Assembly (NCBI GenBank): GCA_020912385.1
Contig: CP087217.1
Coordinates: forward strand, 310,001-374,000
Reading direction: 5' to 3'
Length of the DNA: 64,000 bases
Source: Neofusicoccum parvum
Taxonomy: Eukaryota > Ascomycota > Dothideomycetes > Botryosphaeriales > Botryosphaeriaceae
Position 1 is the stretch's first letter. Every line of letters begins with the position of its first letter. The notes beneath the pieces are model-generated. The model made no database searches and was not told the origin of the DNA. It worked only from the letters and a program-made list of their open reading frames with translations. Both the position numbers and the translations under genes were made by a program. This document shows positions 21,801-34,228 of this stretch, one piece after another.

Positions 21801-24800
21801 GCCAAGAGCCAGGACTCAACTGCATGCACACAACCACCAAGTCTCTATCCTGCAACCCGAGCCTGCTTGGAAGGGAGTGGCCGAGCTCGTCGGTGCCGCA
21901 GGCCTCCGAACATGACACTCTGCACCGTCTGAGAAAGGATCTTCAAGGACCGCCATTTCAGGTACAGTGATTCCAAATGGGCGGACCGGCGTGGCTCTTT
22001 CTGCTACGCCTACTGTGCGCGTCGCAACGGCTCCTGCAGATCACGGAAACATTTCGTCCTTCCAGGCGTCTTCCATTGCGCATCATCCCGCCTGATCGAC
22101 TTATCAGCACATGGTTGCATTCGGCACCTTGGACAACCCACATCGTCCCCAGGTGATGCTGGACCTCGGAAGTAGAGTTAAGCTAGTGGCGAGCCCCAAA
22201 CTCGCTGCTCTCATTTGCCATCTCGCCCTCTATCACTCGCTTCATGAAACTTAGCAATAGGCCGCGTGCGAACCCCAAGTGGATCTCCAGCCTCTAGTTG
22301 CTGACGGATGGAGCGTGCTTGCTCCCGCCGCCCTCCCTCCATGTGACGGCGACGAAGTTGGCTCCTCAGGCTGTCGAAGTGTGGAGCTGAACTCTTCGCA
22401 CCTTGGAACGGCGACTGTCCTACTTTGATGAGATGGCGTTGCTCCTTGTCCTGTATGGTACAAGAGGACATGATTCTCGCCGAAGAGCGTGCTGTGTACG
22501 CCGCCTCTCAGCCCATTCTTTGCAGATCCGAGACCTCAGTCGTCATACCACGCTACCCGCTCCTGCTCTACTGTGACCGGATGCTGGCTGCCGGTCACAC
22601 GTTCAATCGCCACGAAACGATGGCATACATCGACTACGCACGTAGATCTTCTTCACGCTGGCTGACGCCAAGGTCGGGGATCTCTGCTATTGTTCCGCCG
22701 CTATACGACTGATCGTACGCGGGCGATCATCTCCTGCTTTCCGCAGTCGAGCCGCATGTCAGCCACGATCGTGGAAGGCAATATAGTAGATTGCGACACC
22801 CCGACGGCAGAGCCCGCCATGGACGGCCCCTTTTCCATGTCAAGTCGCAGAGTGTTTGCAACCCTTTCGCCCAAATCCTAGCTGGGATAGAGCGACGCGC
22901 GGGGCCTGCTCGACGGACGTCGATCCAACGGTGGCGGGCACTTCCGCGTTTGCATGGCGCTAATCTTGTGTGTACAGGAGCTGGGCGCATCGCTACCACT
23001 CACCTGCTCCTCGTGGCAATCTGGAAGAGCAACAGAGGGTGCTATGGCATAGGCGGCTGATCCAACCTGCGATCCAGGTAAACAGAGCGGTTGGCGGAAG
23101 CGGGGAGACAGCCGCGGATGCGCCTAGCCATTCTTCACACAAGCGCTGGACTCGCTGCCCGGCGCCTTCCCAGCTTCATTCATTGCCGACGCACGAAGCT
23201 GACCGACAACCCGGACTCGGAGCGCGGAGTGCAGTAGTACGCATCGAGATTCACTGTGGGTCCATGCAGATACCCACCGGGCGACGTGTAGACACGAGGT
23301 CGAGCAACCAGCTGGCACACTGAGCCTGGTAGATGTTATCGCACGTTTCGGCGGCTGTGTGCAGCTGCCAGAAGTCGGGTTGACCAGGTTTGCCTGATTC
23401 CGTTGCCTGCCAGTCAGCCTCCTTCATTCGCCATATCCACTGCACGGAGCATGCATCTCATACACTCCCCATGCAAGAGTCTCCCGTTCGAACTCCTCAC
23501 GCCGTCATCTGCATGGTATGGCGTCTCTGGCGCAGGATCGTACGACATCCACACGACCGTCACGCACGGGATTGTCGATGGGGTTCATTCCAGGCAGATT
23601 GGAAGGCACCGGCGGGGACAGACGCGGTGCTCGAAGCGGCGGATCTCGTCTCAGCCAGCATGCTACCTATCATTTTCCCCCCCGTTCGTATCTGCACGCA
23701 CCCGAGCATCGAGATTTTCCCAGATCCAGACGGATCTACTTTCTCCCGATCGAGACCGTCGCGCTCTGGCCTTCAGTTCCTCCGTCCGTTGCAGATATCA
23801 CGGCCGGCGCTCTTCGTCGTGCTCGGCCCTGGTTTCTTTAAGAGGGCGAGACAAGCCAAGCCACGCTATAGGCGAAGCACGAGGCTAACACCAAAGAAGC
23901 ACCTGCGACCGAGCCCCGGACGAACCACATCACGTCGGCTCCCACGCAGCTCCCGCGACGAGAGGGAAGGAAAAAAGCCAGCCAGGCGTCCAGCAGCCGA
24001 TCGCAACGGCGAGCCGTCCCATGGACCCGTTCGTGCTTAGCCTTCCGCTCCGCGCGGGAGAGGCTTCTTTAGCCTCTACAGCCCCCGATAGGGCCCCCGC
24101 TTATTGCTGGGCCTGGCTTTGCACACACACGCAAGCGCTCGCTGTGCATGCGCTCTACTGCTGCTGCTGCGGCTGCTGCGCTTCCCTTCGCACGCCAGCC
24201 GGCCGCTGGCTGGCTGGCCGTCGTGCCCGTAACCGCCCGCTCCCGCCTTCGCGGTGGACGACGCCCACACGCGCGCGCTCCTCTTTTTTTTTTGTTTCCC
24301 CTCGCGCACACCTTCTCTCGCTCTCCACCACGGAGGCTTTTTTGGCATCGCTTGCGCTGTGCAGCGTTACACGACAGGTCGCATCGATAACGGCACACTG
24401 GAGGATCTGCTGCAAGCCTAAAAAAAAAAAAGCAGCCGCAGCCGCCGCCAAAAAAAAAAGCTCCACATAATCATGACGCTGAAGACGGAGACGGGACACA
24501 GGCAAGAGCGCGAGCAGCCGGCGCAGACGGGCGGATTGACAACCACCTTGCCCTGCTGCTCCTCGCGCGCGCTCCTGCCTGCGTGCGCGCGCGCGCCAGA
24601 GAATAGCCGACCAACCCCAAGCCATTTCGGCCCCCCTCCTGCGCGGCGGTCATGCAGCGCAGGATCCGTGGGCAACAGGTCGATACGGCACGTCGTATGT
24701 ACGTACAGGAGCATTGGTTTGCTCTCCTCTCGCCTGTGGGGGAGGTCGGCAGCGGGAGCGGTCGTCCTCGCCGTCGCCGTCGCGCTCTCACAGAGGACCG

Positions 24801-24964
24801 ACCGAGGCCGAGCTGTGGGAAGCGCCGTGATCCGTACGTACATACAGCACACGCACATCCGTCGAAAGAGCACACCATCGCCCTCAGCAGCGTGTGGCTC
24901 CCTCGGCCCGGCGCTGCCTCGGACGGGGGAAAAGACGCAGCGAGTGGCCAGAGATACTGGTGCG

Positions 24965-25001
24965 TGTGTGTGTGTACATACACGTACGTACGTGTGTACA
25001 C
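24965..25001. repeat. GT/ACGT microsatellite
   Basis: A (GT)n run followed by tacatacacgtacgtacgtg and gtgtacac forms a short, largely palindromic tract. Similar tacgtac patches occur nearby at 24697-24705 and 24832-24842. Confidence 0.7.
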
Positions 25002-25581
25002 GTCCTGCTTGCGGCCGCAATCGACTGGCGGTCAAACCCGGGCCGGCATACACCCAGCCAGCCAGCCCCCCCAGGTGCAAGGAAGGAGGAGAAAGTGGAG
25101 AAGGACGTGTTTGCAACGAGCAACTATGCCGCGAGCGAGGGAGCCCGCCTCGGTGGCCGTTGGCCTCGTCTCTCGCGCGCTCTGCCCTCTGCGGTCGTCG
25201 ATAGTCACAAACCGTTCCCACATGTCTCCGCCTCCGCCGGCGGCAGCAGCTGCTGTGCCGCCCCGGCTCGCGCAGCGAAGTGGAGCCCTGATGGGGAGGG
25301 GGGAGGGAAGCGGCGGCGGCGGCGGGCTCCGCGGAGTAGCTACCGGTCGGCTACGCTAGGAAGCGTCAGCGCGCCCCGGCGGGTGGCACAAAGCAGGGCA
25401 AGGGCGAAGGGGGGGCGCCGCGAAAGAGGCAACGTCAGGTCCAAGAAACCATTTCTTTCCCACCATCATCTGGCCGTGGTCTTCTCGACACGAGCCCACG
25501 CGATGCCCAGCGAAAAAGCTGTGCACGTGCGTCTTGGTTCACCCTGGCGGGAGGCAGAGCAGCGCAGAGCAGAGCAGAGCC

Positions 25582-25604
25582 CACACACACACGCACACAC
25601 ACAC
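25582..25604. repeat. CA microsatellite next to a GCAGA repeat
   Basis: A (CA)n tract of about 23 bp interrupted by one G, directly preceded at 25564-25580 by a short pentanucleotide repeat gcaga x 3. Confidence 0.7.
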
Positions 25605-25742
25605 CAGCCAATGCCAAGCGGAATGGGCACGCGCGAAAAGCCTGCATACTGCCCGACGGGGCGCTGGCGGTGCGCTGCCCTAGCGGCTCGCTCCCGGCAA
25701 GGCACACTGCGAGCTGCGCAACCGGCGCTGCACAGCGATTTC

Positions 25743-25776
25743 CAGCACAGCACAGCACAGCACAGCACAGCACAGC
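25743..25776. repeat. CAGCA pentanucleotide repeat
   Basis: Nearly seven uninterrupted copies of the pentamer cagca. It lies in sequence without a credible reading frame, so it is unlikely to encode a peptide repeat. Confidence 0.8.
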
Positions 25777-28700
25777 CTGTATGTAGTGACGACGACTTCA
25801 CTGCCATGACACGACGACCGATGATGACGCAGCCCTGCCCCCTTCATCAATCGCAGCACGGCAAGCGACGCGGTCGAGGGGGGGGCGGTGATACCGATCG
25901 GGAGAAGCGCTTTTGCGCCATGCTTGGTATATTGCCTTGCACCGACAGAACGACCGACTGGGCAAAGCAACGCAAAAGGACAGGGGCGGTGCAGGTCCGA
26001 ATGCGGCAGTGGGCGGGCGGCGGGCAGGCGGGCAGGGCAGGCAGGCTGGCGCAGCGCAGCGCGCTACTCTCGTACCTTATTGCGAGCCGCAGCGACGACG
26101 GAAGGAGAGAGACCAACCCTGACAATTGTCTCATTCTTCTTTCTGCAACGCCCAGACCGGCGCTTGACCGTTTTGCTCCCTCAATGCTCGCGCGAGTGCT
26201 GTGATTGCTGGCGCCCCGTGGTATTATTGCTATCGCTGCTGGCCCGCCGCCGCCCCGCCGAGGCGCGCCGTTTTCGACCGGGGGGCCCCCCGCCTTCATA
26301 CGGCGGGCAGCCACGGGAAGGCTAGAGAGGCCACGTGCAGGGTAGGGTCCTTGTAGCGGGGGTGGAGGGAAGAGGGACGAAGGATAGCACGACCACCGGC
26401 CCAAAGCAGGTTCAACGAAAGACGAGGCGGGCGAGCTTACGGCCTGCTATCGCAGCCGCATTTCCCTTTCCCCCCTTATTATCGCCCGAGCGAGATTTCG
26501 TATCAGGCATTTTTGGGCCCATGCTCCCAAAGCTTATGGGAGGGAACTGCGTTGTAGACGTTCTGGTTGTAGGCGCGCTAGCCGGGTGGTGTTGCGGCCT
26601 TTCCTCCAGGATGTGTTCGATAGCTGTTTTTTCTGCTGCTACCGGGTACGTAGGTGGTTTCAAAGCGTTGGAGGGCTGGTGGAGGGGGCCTGGCGTGGGC
26701 ATCAATGCAAATCGAACACACCCAATGCGCAGGTGAGCGGAACCGCCCGCTGGAGGACGACGATCCAGGCAGGGTAAGGCTCTTCTCCGTGGCAAAGGCG
26801 ATGTAGCTACTCAGAACCAAAACACGCGGAACCAACGGCAACGGGGCAAATCTTCAATCATGCATCATCTCGCTGGCGCTGCTGCATCGATCGCGTTTTG
26901 GCATTCTGTTAGGGCTGATCGAGATTGCTGCGCCGCCGAGCCCGAGAGGAAATGATGAGGCGAAAATTGGAATTCGAATCCTCCCGCGGCCTCAGCGACG
27001 AGGAAAAATGATCCGATCGTTCAAGGGTTGTTGATGTCCACCGGGAGGCCCACCTGCCGGTCAGACCATTTTCTCGACAACGAGTGCGGGACGGACGGGA
27101 AAATCATGCAAAAGCAGCAAATGCCACCGAGTTCCGGCCGCGCACCAGCTGATTGTTGCAACTTCATGCGTTTACACAGTACAGTGGTGCCCGTACACAC
27201 ACGCAGGCCTTGATCTTTATTTGTCGCTTGCCGTCTATCTCTTGCGGTGGGACCGCGTCTGTGCTGCCCGTTCGACTGCTGCGTGCCTGCTGTCTGCCTG
27301 GTTTCGGCAGGGCAATGAACGAGCTGCAGTCGCGCGCGCATATGCCATGCGTCAGTCGGCGGTTGGCGGTTGGCGTGCAATGGGCGATTCGACCTACCCT
27401 CCCTCACCGCCTTACGGGATGGGTGAGGGAGGGGCTGCTCGCCTTACAGCGTGCATCTCTACCGCGTGCGCTCTTTTTCCCTTTCACCGCTGATGACCGC
27501 GTATCGAGATGCGTGGGCGCGCGTGCGCGCATGGTATTGGCGAGTCCCGGTTGGCCAGGCCCTGCATCTCTGGCTGCTCTGGCTTCCAAGAAATCAGGTG
27601 CCGGCAGATTCTTCTGGTCAGCAAGTGAGGTCTTTTCGCTGTTGCTCGGCCCTGGGCATTGCCGCATGCGTGGCGGCTGCATCTGCCTCCATCTAAATTC
27701 TGCGGCTAGGCGCAATGGCGTGGACCGCGACCGCGGGCGCGGGCGCTGGACTGCTGCTGCGGCGGCGTGGCGGAAGCGGCAGCAGCAGCAGGAAGATGCA
27801 GGCGCGCATGAAGCGGTCCCGACCGACTGAGTGGCCGGCCGACCGACGGACCGAAACGGCCAAGCGACGTGTGTGTCGCGGTACGGCAGCGCAGAGGGCG
27901 ACTATTGCGCGCCTACGCCATGGCTGGAGCGGCGGGCTGCGGTGGGACTGCTGCTGCTGCCGGCCATTGGCTGCGAGGGGCGAAGGAAGCAGGTGCGATC
28001 GGGTCCGGGCCGGCCCATGGCGTGCACCGGAGGTAAGACCGGGCCGTGTGTTTGGATCAGTTGCGGGGGGAGCGGGATTTGCGCGTCGTGCGTCGTGGTG
28101 CGGAGAGCTGCGGGCGGACTGGCTGACTGGAACGCTGGGCTGCTGGGACCAAGGACGCCGACCGCGCGTGCGGAGCTGACCGCACTGCTGCGCGCGTGGT
28201 TGGCTGGGCTGCGGCGACTGGCTGGCGTGGCGAGCGCCGCAGGGCGCAGGGCGCCGGGGAGCGAGGGGAGCGGGCGACGGGCGATGGGCGACGAGAGGGG
28301 CGATGGAGACGAATGGCTGGCTGCTGCACGGCGAGATGTGGAGGCGGGGGCAGTCAGCACAGCAGCAGTGGCAGCGCGATGGGCGCGGGTGCACGCGGGC
28401 ATCAGCGGCGAGGGCATCAGCCGAGGGCAGCGCAACCTGCGTGCCTGCCTCTGGCGATGTGCGCGGCCGGCGGCGCTGCTGGGTAGCGAGATGGCGGTGA
28501 CGACAGCAGCAGTTGCGACAGCTGCTCTCCGCGTCGTTTTGCCCGCTCCAGCACCGCCGAGTGAGGTGCGGTCCACGTCTTACTTTCTGTCCCTCGTTTG
28601 CTCTACGTCTTGGGTGCTTCGCCAGACACAGGCGGAGAATGCCGCTGCGCTGCTCCGCTCCATCCAGCACCCCCATCCGGCTGCGCAGAGAAAGCAAGAT

Positions 28701-30262
28701 GGCTGCTAACGCGCCGGAGGAGTCGTGATCGCGCAGAGCCGGCCAATCGCCGCGCAGAGTCGCCAGAGCACGACACGACGTCGGCTACAGCAGCGCTCTG
28801 CGGTTCTCGTGGGCGTGGTGAGGCATGTCATGGCGTTGTTTCCGACAGGCGGCTGTCTATCTGCTACACTTATCAGGGTCTGTATATTGCTGCTTTGGGC
28901 TAGCAGCCTGCTCCGCCGCATGTCCAAGATAGGCACTGCCTGCTCCACCACGCCGCCGCTTGACTCGCCGCATCTCTGCGGTCGACGGCCGTGGGACTGG
29001 AGCCGGATTAAGCTCCACTTTCTCTTTACCCATCCGCCGCTACTGAGTACCAGCAGCGTGCAACCTGCTCCACTTAACTCCCGCTAGCCGCTGCTGCTCC
29101 TCCAACCGGCGCGACGCCGCCCGCCGCTCTCCTCTAGTTCCCTTCTCGCTTGCAACCTAAATCTTCTCACTCCACCTCCGCCCCTCGCTCTTCTCTCCTC
29201 TCCACACACCACACCCCCTTCGCTTAGGGCTCCGGCTGCCATCCTGACACGCGCCAAAACCAACCCGCCGGCGACGGCCTTAGATGCGGGTGCTTAATGG
29301 GTATGCTTGAAGGAAAGAGGGTGTCGCAAATCGCCTTGGTGCTTGGCGGCTTCTCAGCACTATAGCGGAAGGGCAATTATTACTTTCCCTCTTTCTCTAC
29401 CCTCAACGCGCAGAAGCAGGGTTATCGCCGGTAGCACGGCTACCGGCGGGTTACAGCTTTTCGTCGTCTTTCATGCCCTTATTGCTTTCTCCCATCTCAT
29501 CTCATGCATGGCATCCAACGTGCACTATAGCTTCGATCTTCGGGTGTTCAGTCTACCCTGCACGCAGCACCGCGCGGTCCTTTCCCGTTGGATGGTATTG
29601 CCGCTATGGTAATATCACATCAGGATTGAGGAAAAGAGGATGCGAAACACCAGCCAACTCAACCCACAGACCGCAAACCCAATGTCTAGACCACCGCCCA
29701 CCCCGCCCTGGGACAGCATTCGTATATCTCGGGTTTGCACGTGCACGCGGGAAAGGAGGTGAAGTGGCAGCTGTTCAATAATCGGAGGTGGAATTTGAAA
29801 AAGCTGTGACTTCCGCCGCGATCCGGGGAGCCCGCCCACCCGCCGCCCACCAACCCAACGCCACGGAGCGCGGACGGCGCGAGATGGGGCAGTCCCGCGC
29901 GCGCCCTGGTGCGTGCGCAGCAGCAACCTCCCCCCTCCCTCATTCCGCTCCCAAGCCTTCCCATCCCACCGATGTCCGCTCCTGGGGGCGCATCTCCCTC
30001 GCCTTTCTCCGCGACGGCAGCGCGCGCACTACTCTGAATGATGCCTACCCGACGGCTTCGCTCAATGCAGCCAGCCCGCGTCGTCTCGGCATTTGCCCGT
30101 AACGAACGCGGACCTCGGTGCCCCGGACGCCGCTGCCGGACCGCACGACTCGACGTCGACGTAGGCGGCGTCGACGCCGGGCATGGCAGAAGAAAGGAAA
30201 TCGCAATGTCCGCGCAGACGAGCGTGAGAAGGTCCAAGCAGCTCTCACGCAAGTCAGTCGCG

Positions 30263-30282
30263 AGCTGGCTGGCTGGCTGGCT
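30263..30282. repeat. CTGG tetranucleotide repeat
   Basis: About five copies of ctgg in noncoding GC-rich sequence. Confidence 0.65.
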
Positions 30283-31261
30283 GAGCATATGCCTCGGCTG
30301 CGCCAAGCGAGAAAAAGGGCTCGTCAGGCTGTATGACAAAGGGCCCTCTCGCCAAGCGCCGCTGGCGGGCAGCGGGCAGCTGTGTGTCCCGTTCGCGATT
30401 GCTTGTGCATACGGCAGTCTGATTCGCATCGACTCGGTTCGTGCGCGCGGGCGCCGGGGTAGCTTCCTTTCGTTGGCCGTTGCCGTGCGGCGTGCACGCC
30501 TTTCCCTCCCCCCTCCAGTCCGAATTGGAGATGCACGACGTGCGCTTTCTTTTTTTTTTCCTTTTTATTTTTTTTAGGCTCTCTCCCTCGATCTTGCTCC
30601 CTCTTGACCGCACGACTCGGCCGGCAGGCGCGCGACTCACGACTCGACACGTCCGACGGGCAACGCCAGCGCCGCCGAAAAAACGCACGCGCGCGCGGCT
30701 TCACCGGCGGCGGGGGCAGCAGAGGGGCGCGGTGGGGATAATCAATGCGGCGCGATCACCGGCATGGATCATCGGTCATGTCAAGGTTCGGCAGTTGGGG
30801 GATAGAGGGCGCGTTGACAGCGCCTTGTGTGCATCTGGAGCCGTGTGACGATGGCTGTGGTGGTTGGTGGTGGTGTGGGTGTGTGGGTGCGTGCCTTATT
30901 ACTCATACCCGGCACCTCTCGGCACCCGGCAGTTGGCCTGCATGGTGGCGCGGCTGGTGGCCCCTTGGGGAACGGGTGGCGAACGGGGGGAAAAAAACAT
31001 GATACACTGAGTCTCTGGCGGTCGATCATCGAGGGGGTGGGCATGGGAAGTTGCGATGGTGGCGTGTGCGCTGCTGCTGCCGCCGCCGCTGCTACTACCA
31101 CCGACGTGAACTGACCAGGACGCCTGAAAATCGCGGACGGGGCGAGCGAGGCCAGAGCGTCTGGACGGTCGAGTCGAGCGCGTACACTCCAAGGGAAGAG
31201 CGGCGACGGCGTCGTTCGTTTGTGGTGGCCTTGCTGCGTTGTGCGCTGCCCGCCGTGCCCG

Positions 31262-31285
31262 CCCGTCCGTCCGTCCGTCCGTCCG
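31262..31285. repeat. CCGT tetranucleotide repeat
   Basis: About six copies of ccgt in noncoding GC-rich sequence; no coding frame of interest crosses it. Confidence 0.75.
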
Positions 31286-32410
31286 CCGCGGGCGTTGCTT
31301 TCCAACACGGACCGGTTTGAGGGCCTTGGGGACGATGGGCAATGGAGGCGGCATGAGTCGAGAGAGGACAGCTGGTCTGTGGGCGGCCGGGAGTTGGGAT
31401 TCGGCAGTTGGACGGGGATCCGTGGGTTGATGGGATGCGATGTTCAATGGCCGTGGTGCGTGCATTGCGTTGCGCTGCGCTGCTCGGCGGCGCCGTGGGT
31501 GGTTGAGGGCGGAGCACGGGGAAGGGGCAGCGGACGGGGATCGTGGGTGCAGCGCATCCGACTCCTCCTCACCACCATTTTTAGCCGGGCTGCGATGGTC
31601 GGGGATGACCTGGGCGCGCGAACAGGTGGGCTCAGGCGTGGGTTTAAGGCCGACAAGCGGTCTCGACCCGTAGTCTGTTTGCGCACTTTTTTGTCGCGTC
31701 GGGCGCGAATCATGCCAGGCGCAGCATTGGGGCTCGTCAATGTGAAATCGCAAGGCCAGCGTTTCCGCCGAGGGGAGATGGGGGTTGCTTGTGTGAAGCT
31801 TGTGCGAGGCGACGGCGAGCCCGCGCAGAGTGAGGCGACGCTGCGATACTTTGAGATTCGTGCCCACGTTCCTTCCTCCCGGGCTCGCTGCACCAGCCCG
31901 CCGCCAGCCTCTCATCTCATCTCCAACTCTGCGTCCCTCAGCCTCGCCCGTCAGCCCTGCCCGTCAGCCCTGCCCCAGCATCGCACGTCAAAACTGTCAT
32001 CGCCAGCCGCCGTGCTCCCACCTCTCCGCCCAACCAAAGTCTCTCTCCCTCACCAGCTCCACGCGCTGAGGCACCAAGACGGTCCGGTCCGCACGCGCCA
32101 GACGGAGTAGCTCTACGGCCGCAATGCTTGGAAAACCTTCTCTCCGCGTGCCGCCGGTGCCACCCCCACAATCTCAGCATTAGTCCACCTCTCCGCGCGC
32201 TGCTGGTACGGCGTCGATACGACAAGCTTCCCACCGCGGACACCTCGCAACGAGGCCAGCAGGACGCCACGCAGCGCTGCCTCTCGACTCCTCACTCGCG
32301 CGCTGCACATATATCGATTGTCTGATCATCCGCAGGGGACCACGGAATATACTCCGTAGCTCGCGCCGGGCTCATCCGGTTGATCAACTGGGCCTTGTCT
32401 GGGGACCACG

Positions 32411-32428
32411 GCGTGCGTGCGTGCGTGC
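32411..32428. repeat. GTGC tetranucleotide repeat
   Basis: About four copies of gtgc ending in gcatgc. One of a series of tetramer repeats in the desert. Confidence 0.6.
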
Positions 32429-33851
32429 ATGCAGCAATCGCAGATATTTCGCCGCTCAGGTTTCTCCGCTGCACGAGAGTTTCTCCGCGCTGGGACGGCT
32501 GTGAGGCATGGGGGGCTGGCCACCACCCTCTTACGTGCGTTGACGGCAGTTTGATTCGGCCGCCGGTGGAGGAGGCGAAGTGATGTGCGTTGAGCGCGCC
32601 AGGAAGATGTGTCGGCTGTGTTGTTGTTGTAGGGGTGTGGGTTTACAGCGGGCGCCGGCGGTGAGACCGTCTTCCGACGACGGCAATCGGGTAAAGGAAA
32701 GACACCACGGTGGCTGAAAAAAAAAAAAGAAAAAAAAGGGCATCAGGTGATGACGACAGCAAGAGCTCGTGATACACCAAGCCGCGCCGAGGGAAAGGGC
32801 AGAGAGAGAGGCATGGGGAGACAGCATGAGAACTGCACCAGGAGACTCGTCCTTCGTATTGCTTCCTGCTGGCCCTGTCGATCCGGGTCCCAACGCCCCG
32901 TACTCGGTATTCTAATGTGGACCTGTGGTTCTGCTGTCCCCAGTCCCTTTTTTCCTCTATCCCCAGTCTTCACCTTCACCATCCCCCCGTGCAGTCTGCT
33001 TTGCCTATCCCCAGTCCGCTCCTCCGTTGCCTGTTGGCTCGTTCCGGACCCGAGCTCCTGTGCACCCCCGGTCTGGTGGCTTCTGCCGTCCGTATCCCCC
33101 CTTCCGCTCCACTCCGTTTTTGCTCGGCAACGGTGCGGCTACCGTCGGTGAGCGGGTTGCGGTAACTCTCTTCGGCAGCTACTTCCGGGAGCGGAGTACC
33201 GCTGTGCCCTGCCGGGACCGGTCCGTGATACTTGCCAAGTTGCTTGGAGACAGACTGGTCTAGACCCTGAGGCGGTGGACGACGTAATGGGGGGAGTTGG
33301 GATTACGTGGAGAGATGGGTCTGGGGCGGAGGTGGCGTGATGTGAAAGAGCCGCGTCGGAAGGATGGAGCCGTAGTGAAGGGAGGAGGAGCGTTGTTGAA
33401 GGGCGAGAGGGACACATTGTGACTGTGATGATGAAGGCAGCGAGCATGTATAGAGGGAGAAATATTATCCAGACGCTGTTTATTACTTCAAAATGCAATT
33501 CTGTAGAGTGTAAGGGGTCAACACAGGAAGATTAGTCTCTGTGGAAGCAAAGTGCTCGTATTAAATTTACCATGCCCTTTGCTGCTCATATCGCGAGGTC
33601 TACTACCAAGATACTACAGCACAAGGCCTGCCAGGAAAGAAATCAAATAGAAGCCACGGTAACTTAATTGAGTCTGCTCGACAAGATACAGAGGGATGAT
33701 GGATGGGGCCGTCAAATTCAATAACAGAGTATCAATTTCACAGCTATACTTAGCTACCAGGAGTTGAAGCATCCTTCTGAGTGAGTTTCCATTCATTTGT
33801 GAGAGTCCTTTTGCCCTGGAATGCCCAATTATCATACACGGTTGCCTTCAT

Positions 33852-33929
33852 GGGCAGTTGAAGAGTTCGTCCAGACACGAATGCGCAGTGCAGCATATGC
33901 CAAATCTATCCACGAATGCCTCAACTGCC
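33852..33929. mobile_element. Short TIR element, copy A (MITE-like)
   Basis: A 78-bp segment bounded by gggcagttgaag on the left and aatgcctcaactgcc on the right, which are imperfect inverted repeats. It has nearly the same length and end sequence as copy B at 34045. No coding capacity. It is probably a small nonautonomous element; a target-site duplication is not clear. Confidence 0.45.
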
Positions 33930-34044
33930 TATACTGCAATCTTTTGCGAGCTGATTATACATTACAATGTATTCCACGGTGTTACAGAGGTGGCAGCAAT
34001 ACGTCTGAGAGCTACAGCCATGTTGGCTGACTACAGAACACGTA

Positions 34045-34123
34045 GGGAGTTGAAGCATTTATCCGGATAGCTTTGACGTACATCATGAAGCATTCTCGCA
34101 TTCACGCGAATGCTTCAACTCCC
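34045..34123. mobile_element. Short TIR element, copy B (MITE-like)
   Basis: A 79-bp segment with perfect 15-bp terminal inverted repeats: gggagttgaagcatt at 34045-34059 and its reverse complement at 34109-34123. An inner palindrome (gaagcattctcgc...) allows a tight hairpin. Both outer flanks contain cacg, a possible remnant duplication. The left end continues tatccggatagc, which reappears in copy C. Confidence 0.6.
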
Positions 34124-34228
34124 CACGCTCATCACAGAGTTACCCGCTTCTTCTCCACTTCCTCCAGCCGCTTAACCTTCACTCTCCATCTATCTTCCGC
34201 GATGTCGAGCTGTTTTACTTAGTTATTA

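Larger units (their letters stand above)
18841..33400. other. About 14.5-kb GC-rich gene desert upstream of the WOPR gene
   Basis: No frame on either strand carries a recognisable domain, and the many frames of 70-330 codons are Arg/Ala/Pro/Ser-rich products of high GC. Over such a length a fungal genome of this density would normally carry five or more genes. The stretch holds scattered microsatellites, homopolymer A or T runs (24421-24432, 24451-24460, about 30548-30575) and CT-rich blocks such as 29090-29220. Several minus-strand 5' splice-site motifs (CAG|gtaagc at 20730-20738, GA|gtaagc at 20434-20441) are oriented toward the WOPR start. A weak TATA-like minus-strand run lies at 19039-19046. 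It probably acts as promoter, leader or noncoding-RNA territory of the WOPR gene. Confidence 0.55.

Noticed and set aside
27693..28697. 334-codon minus-strand frame in the desert
   Set aside because: Composition is Arg/Ser/Pro/His-rich with similar-length frames on the opposite strand; no domain and no supporting splice pattern.
31220..32110. 296-codon plus-strand frame
   Set aside because: Crosses the CCGT repeat and is mirrored by a 338-codon frame on the other strand; a typical GC artefact.
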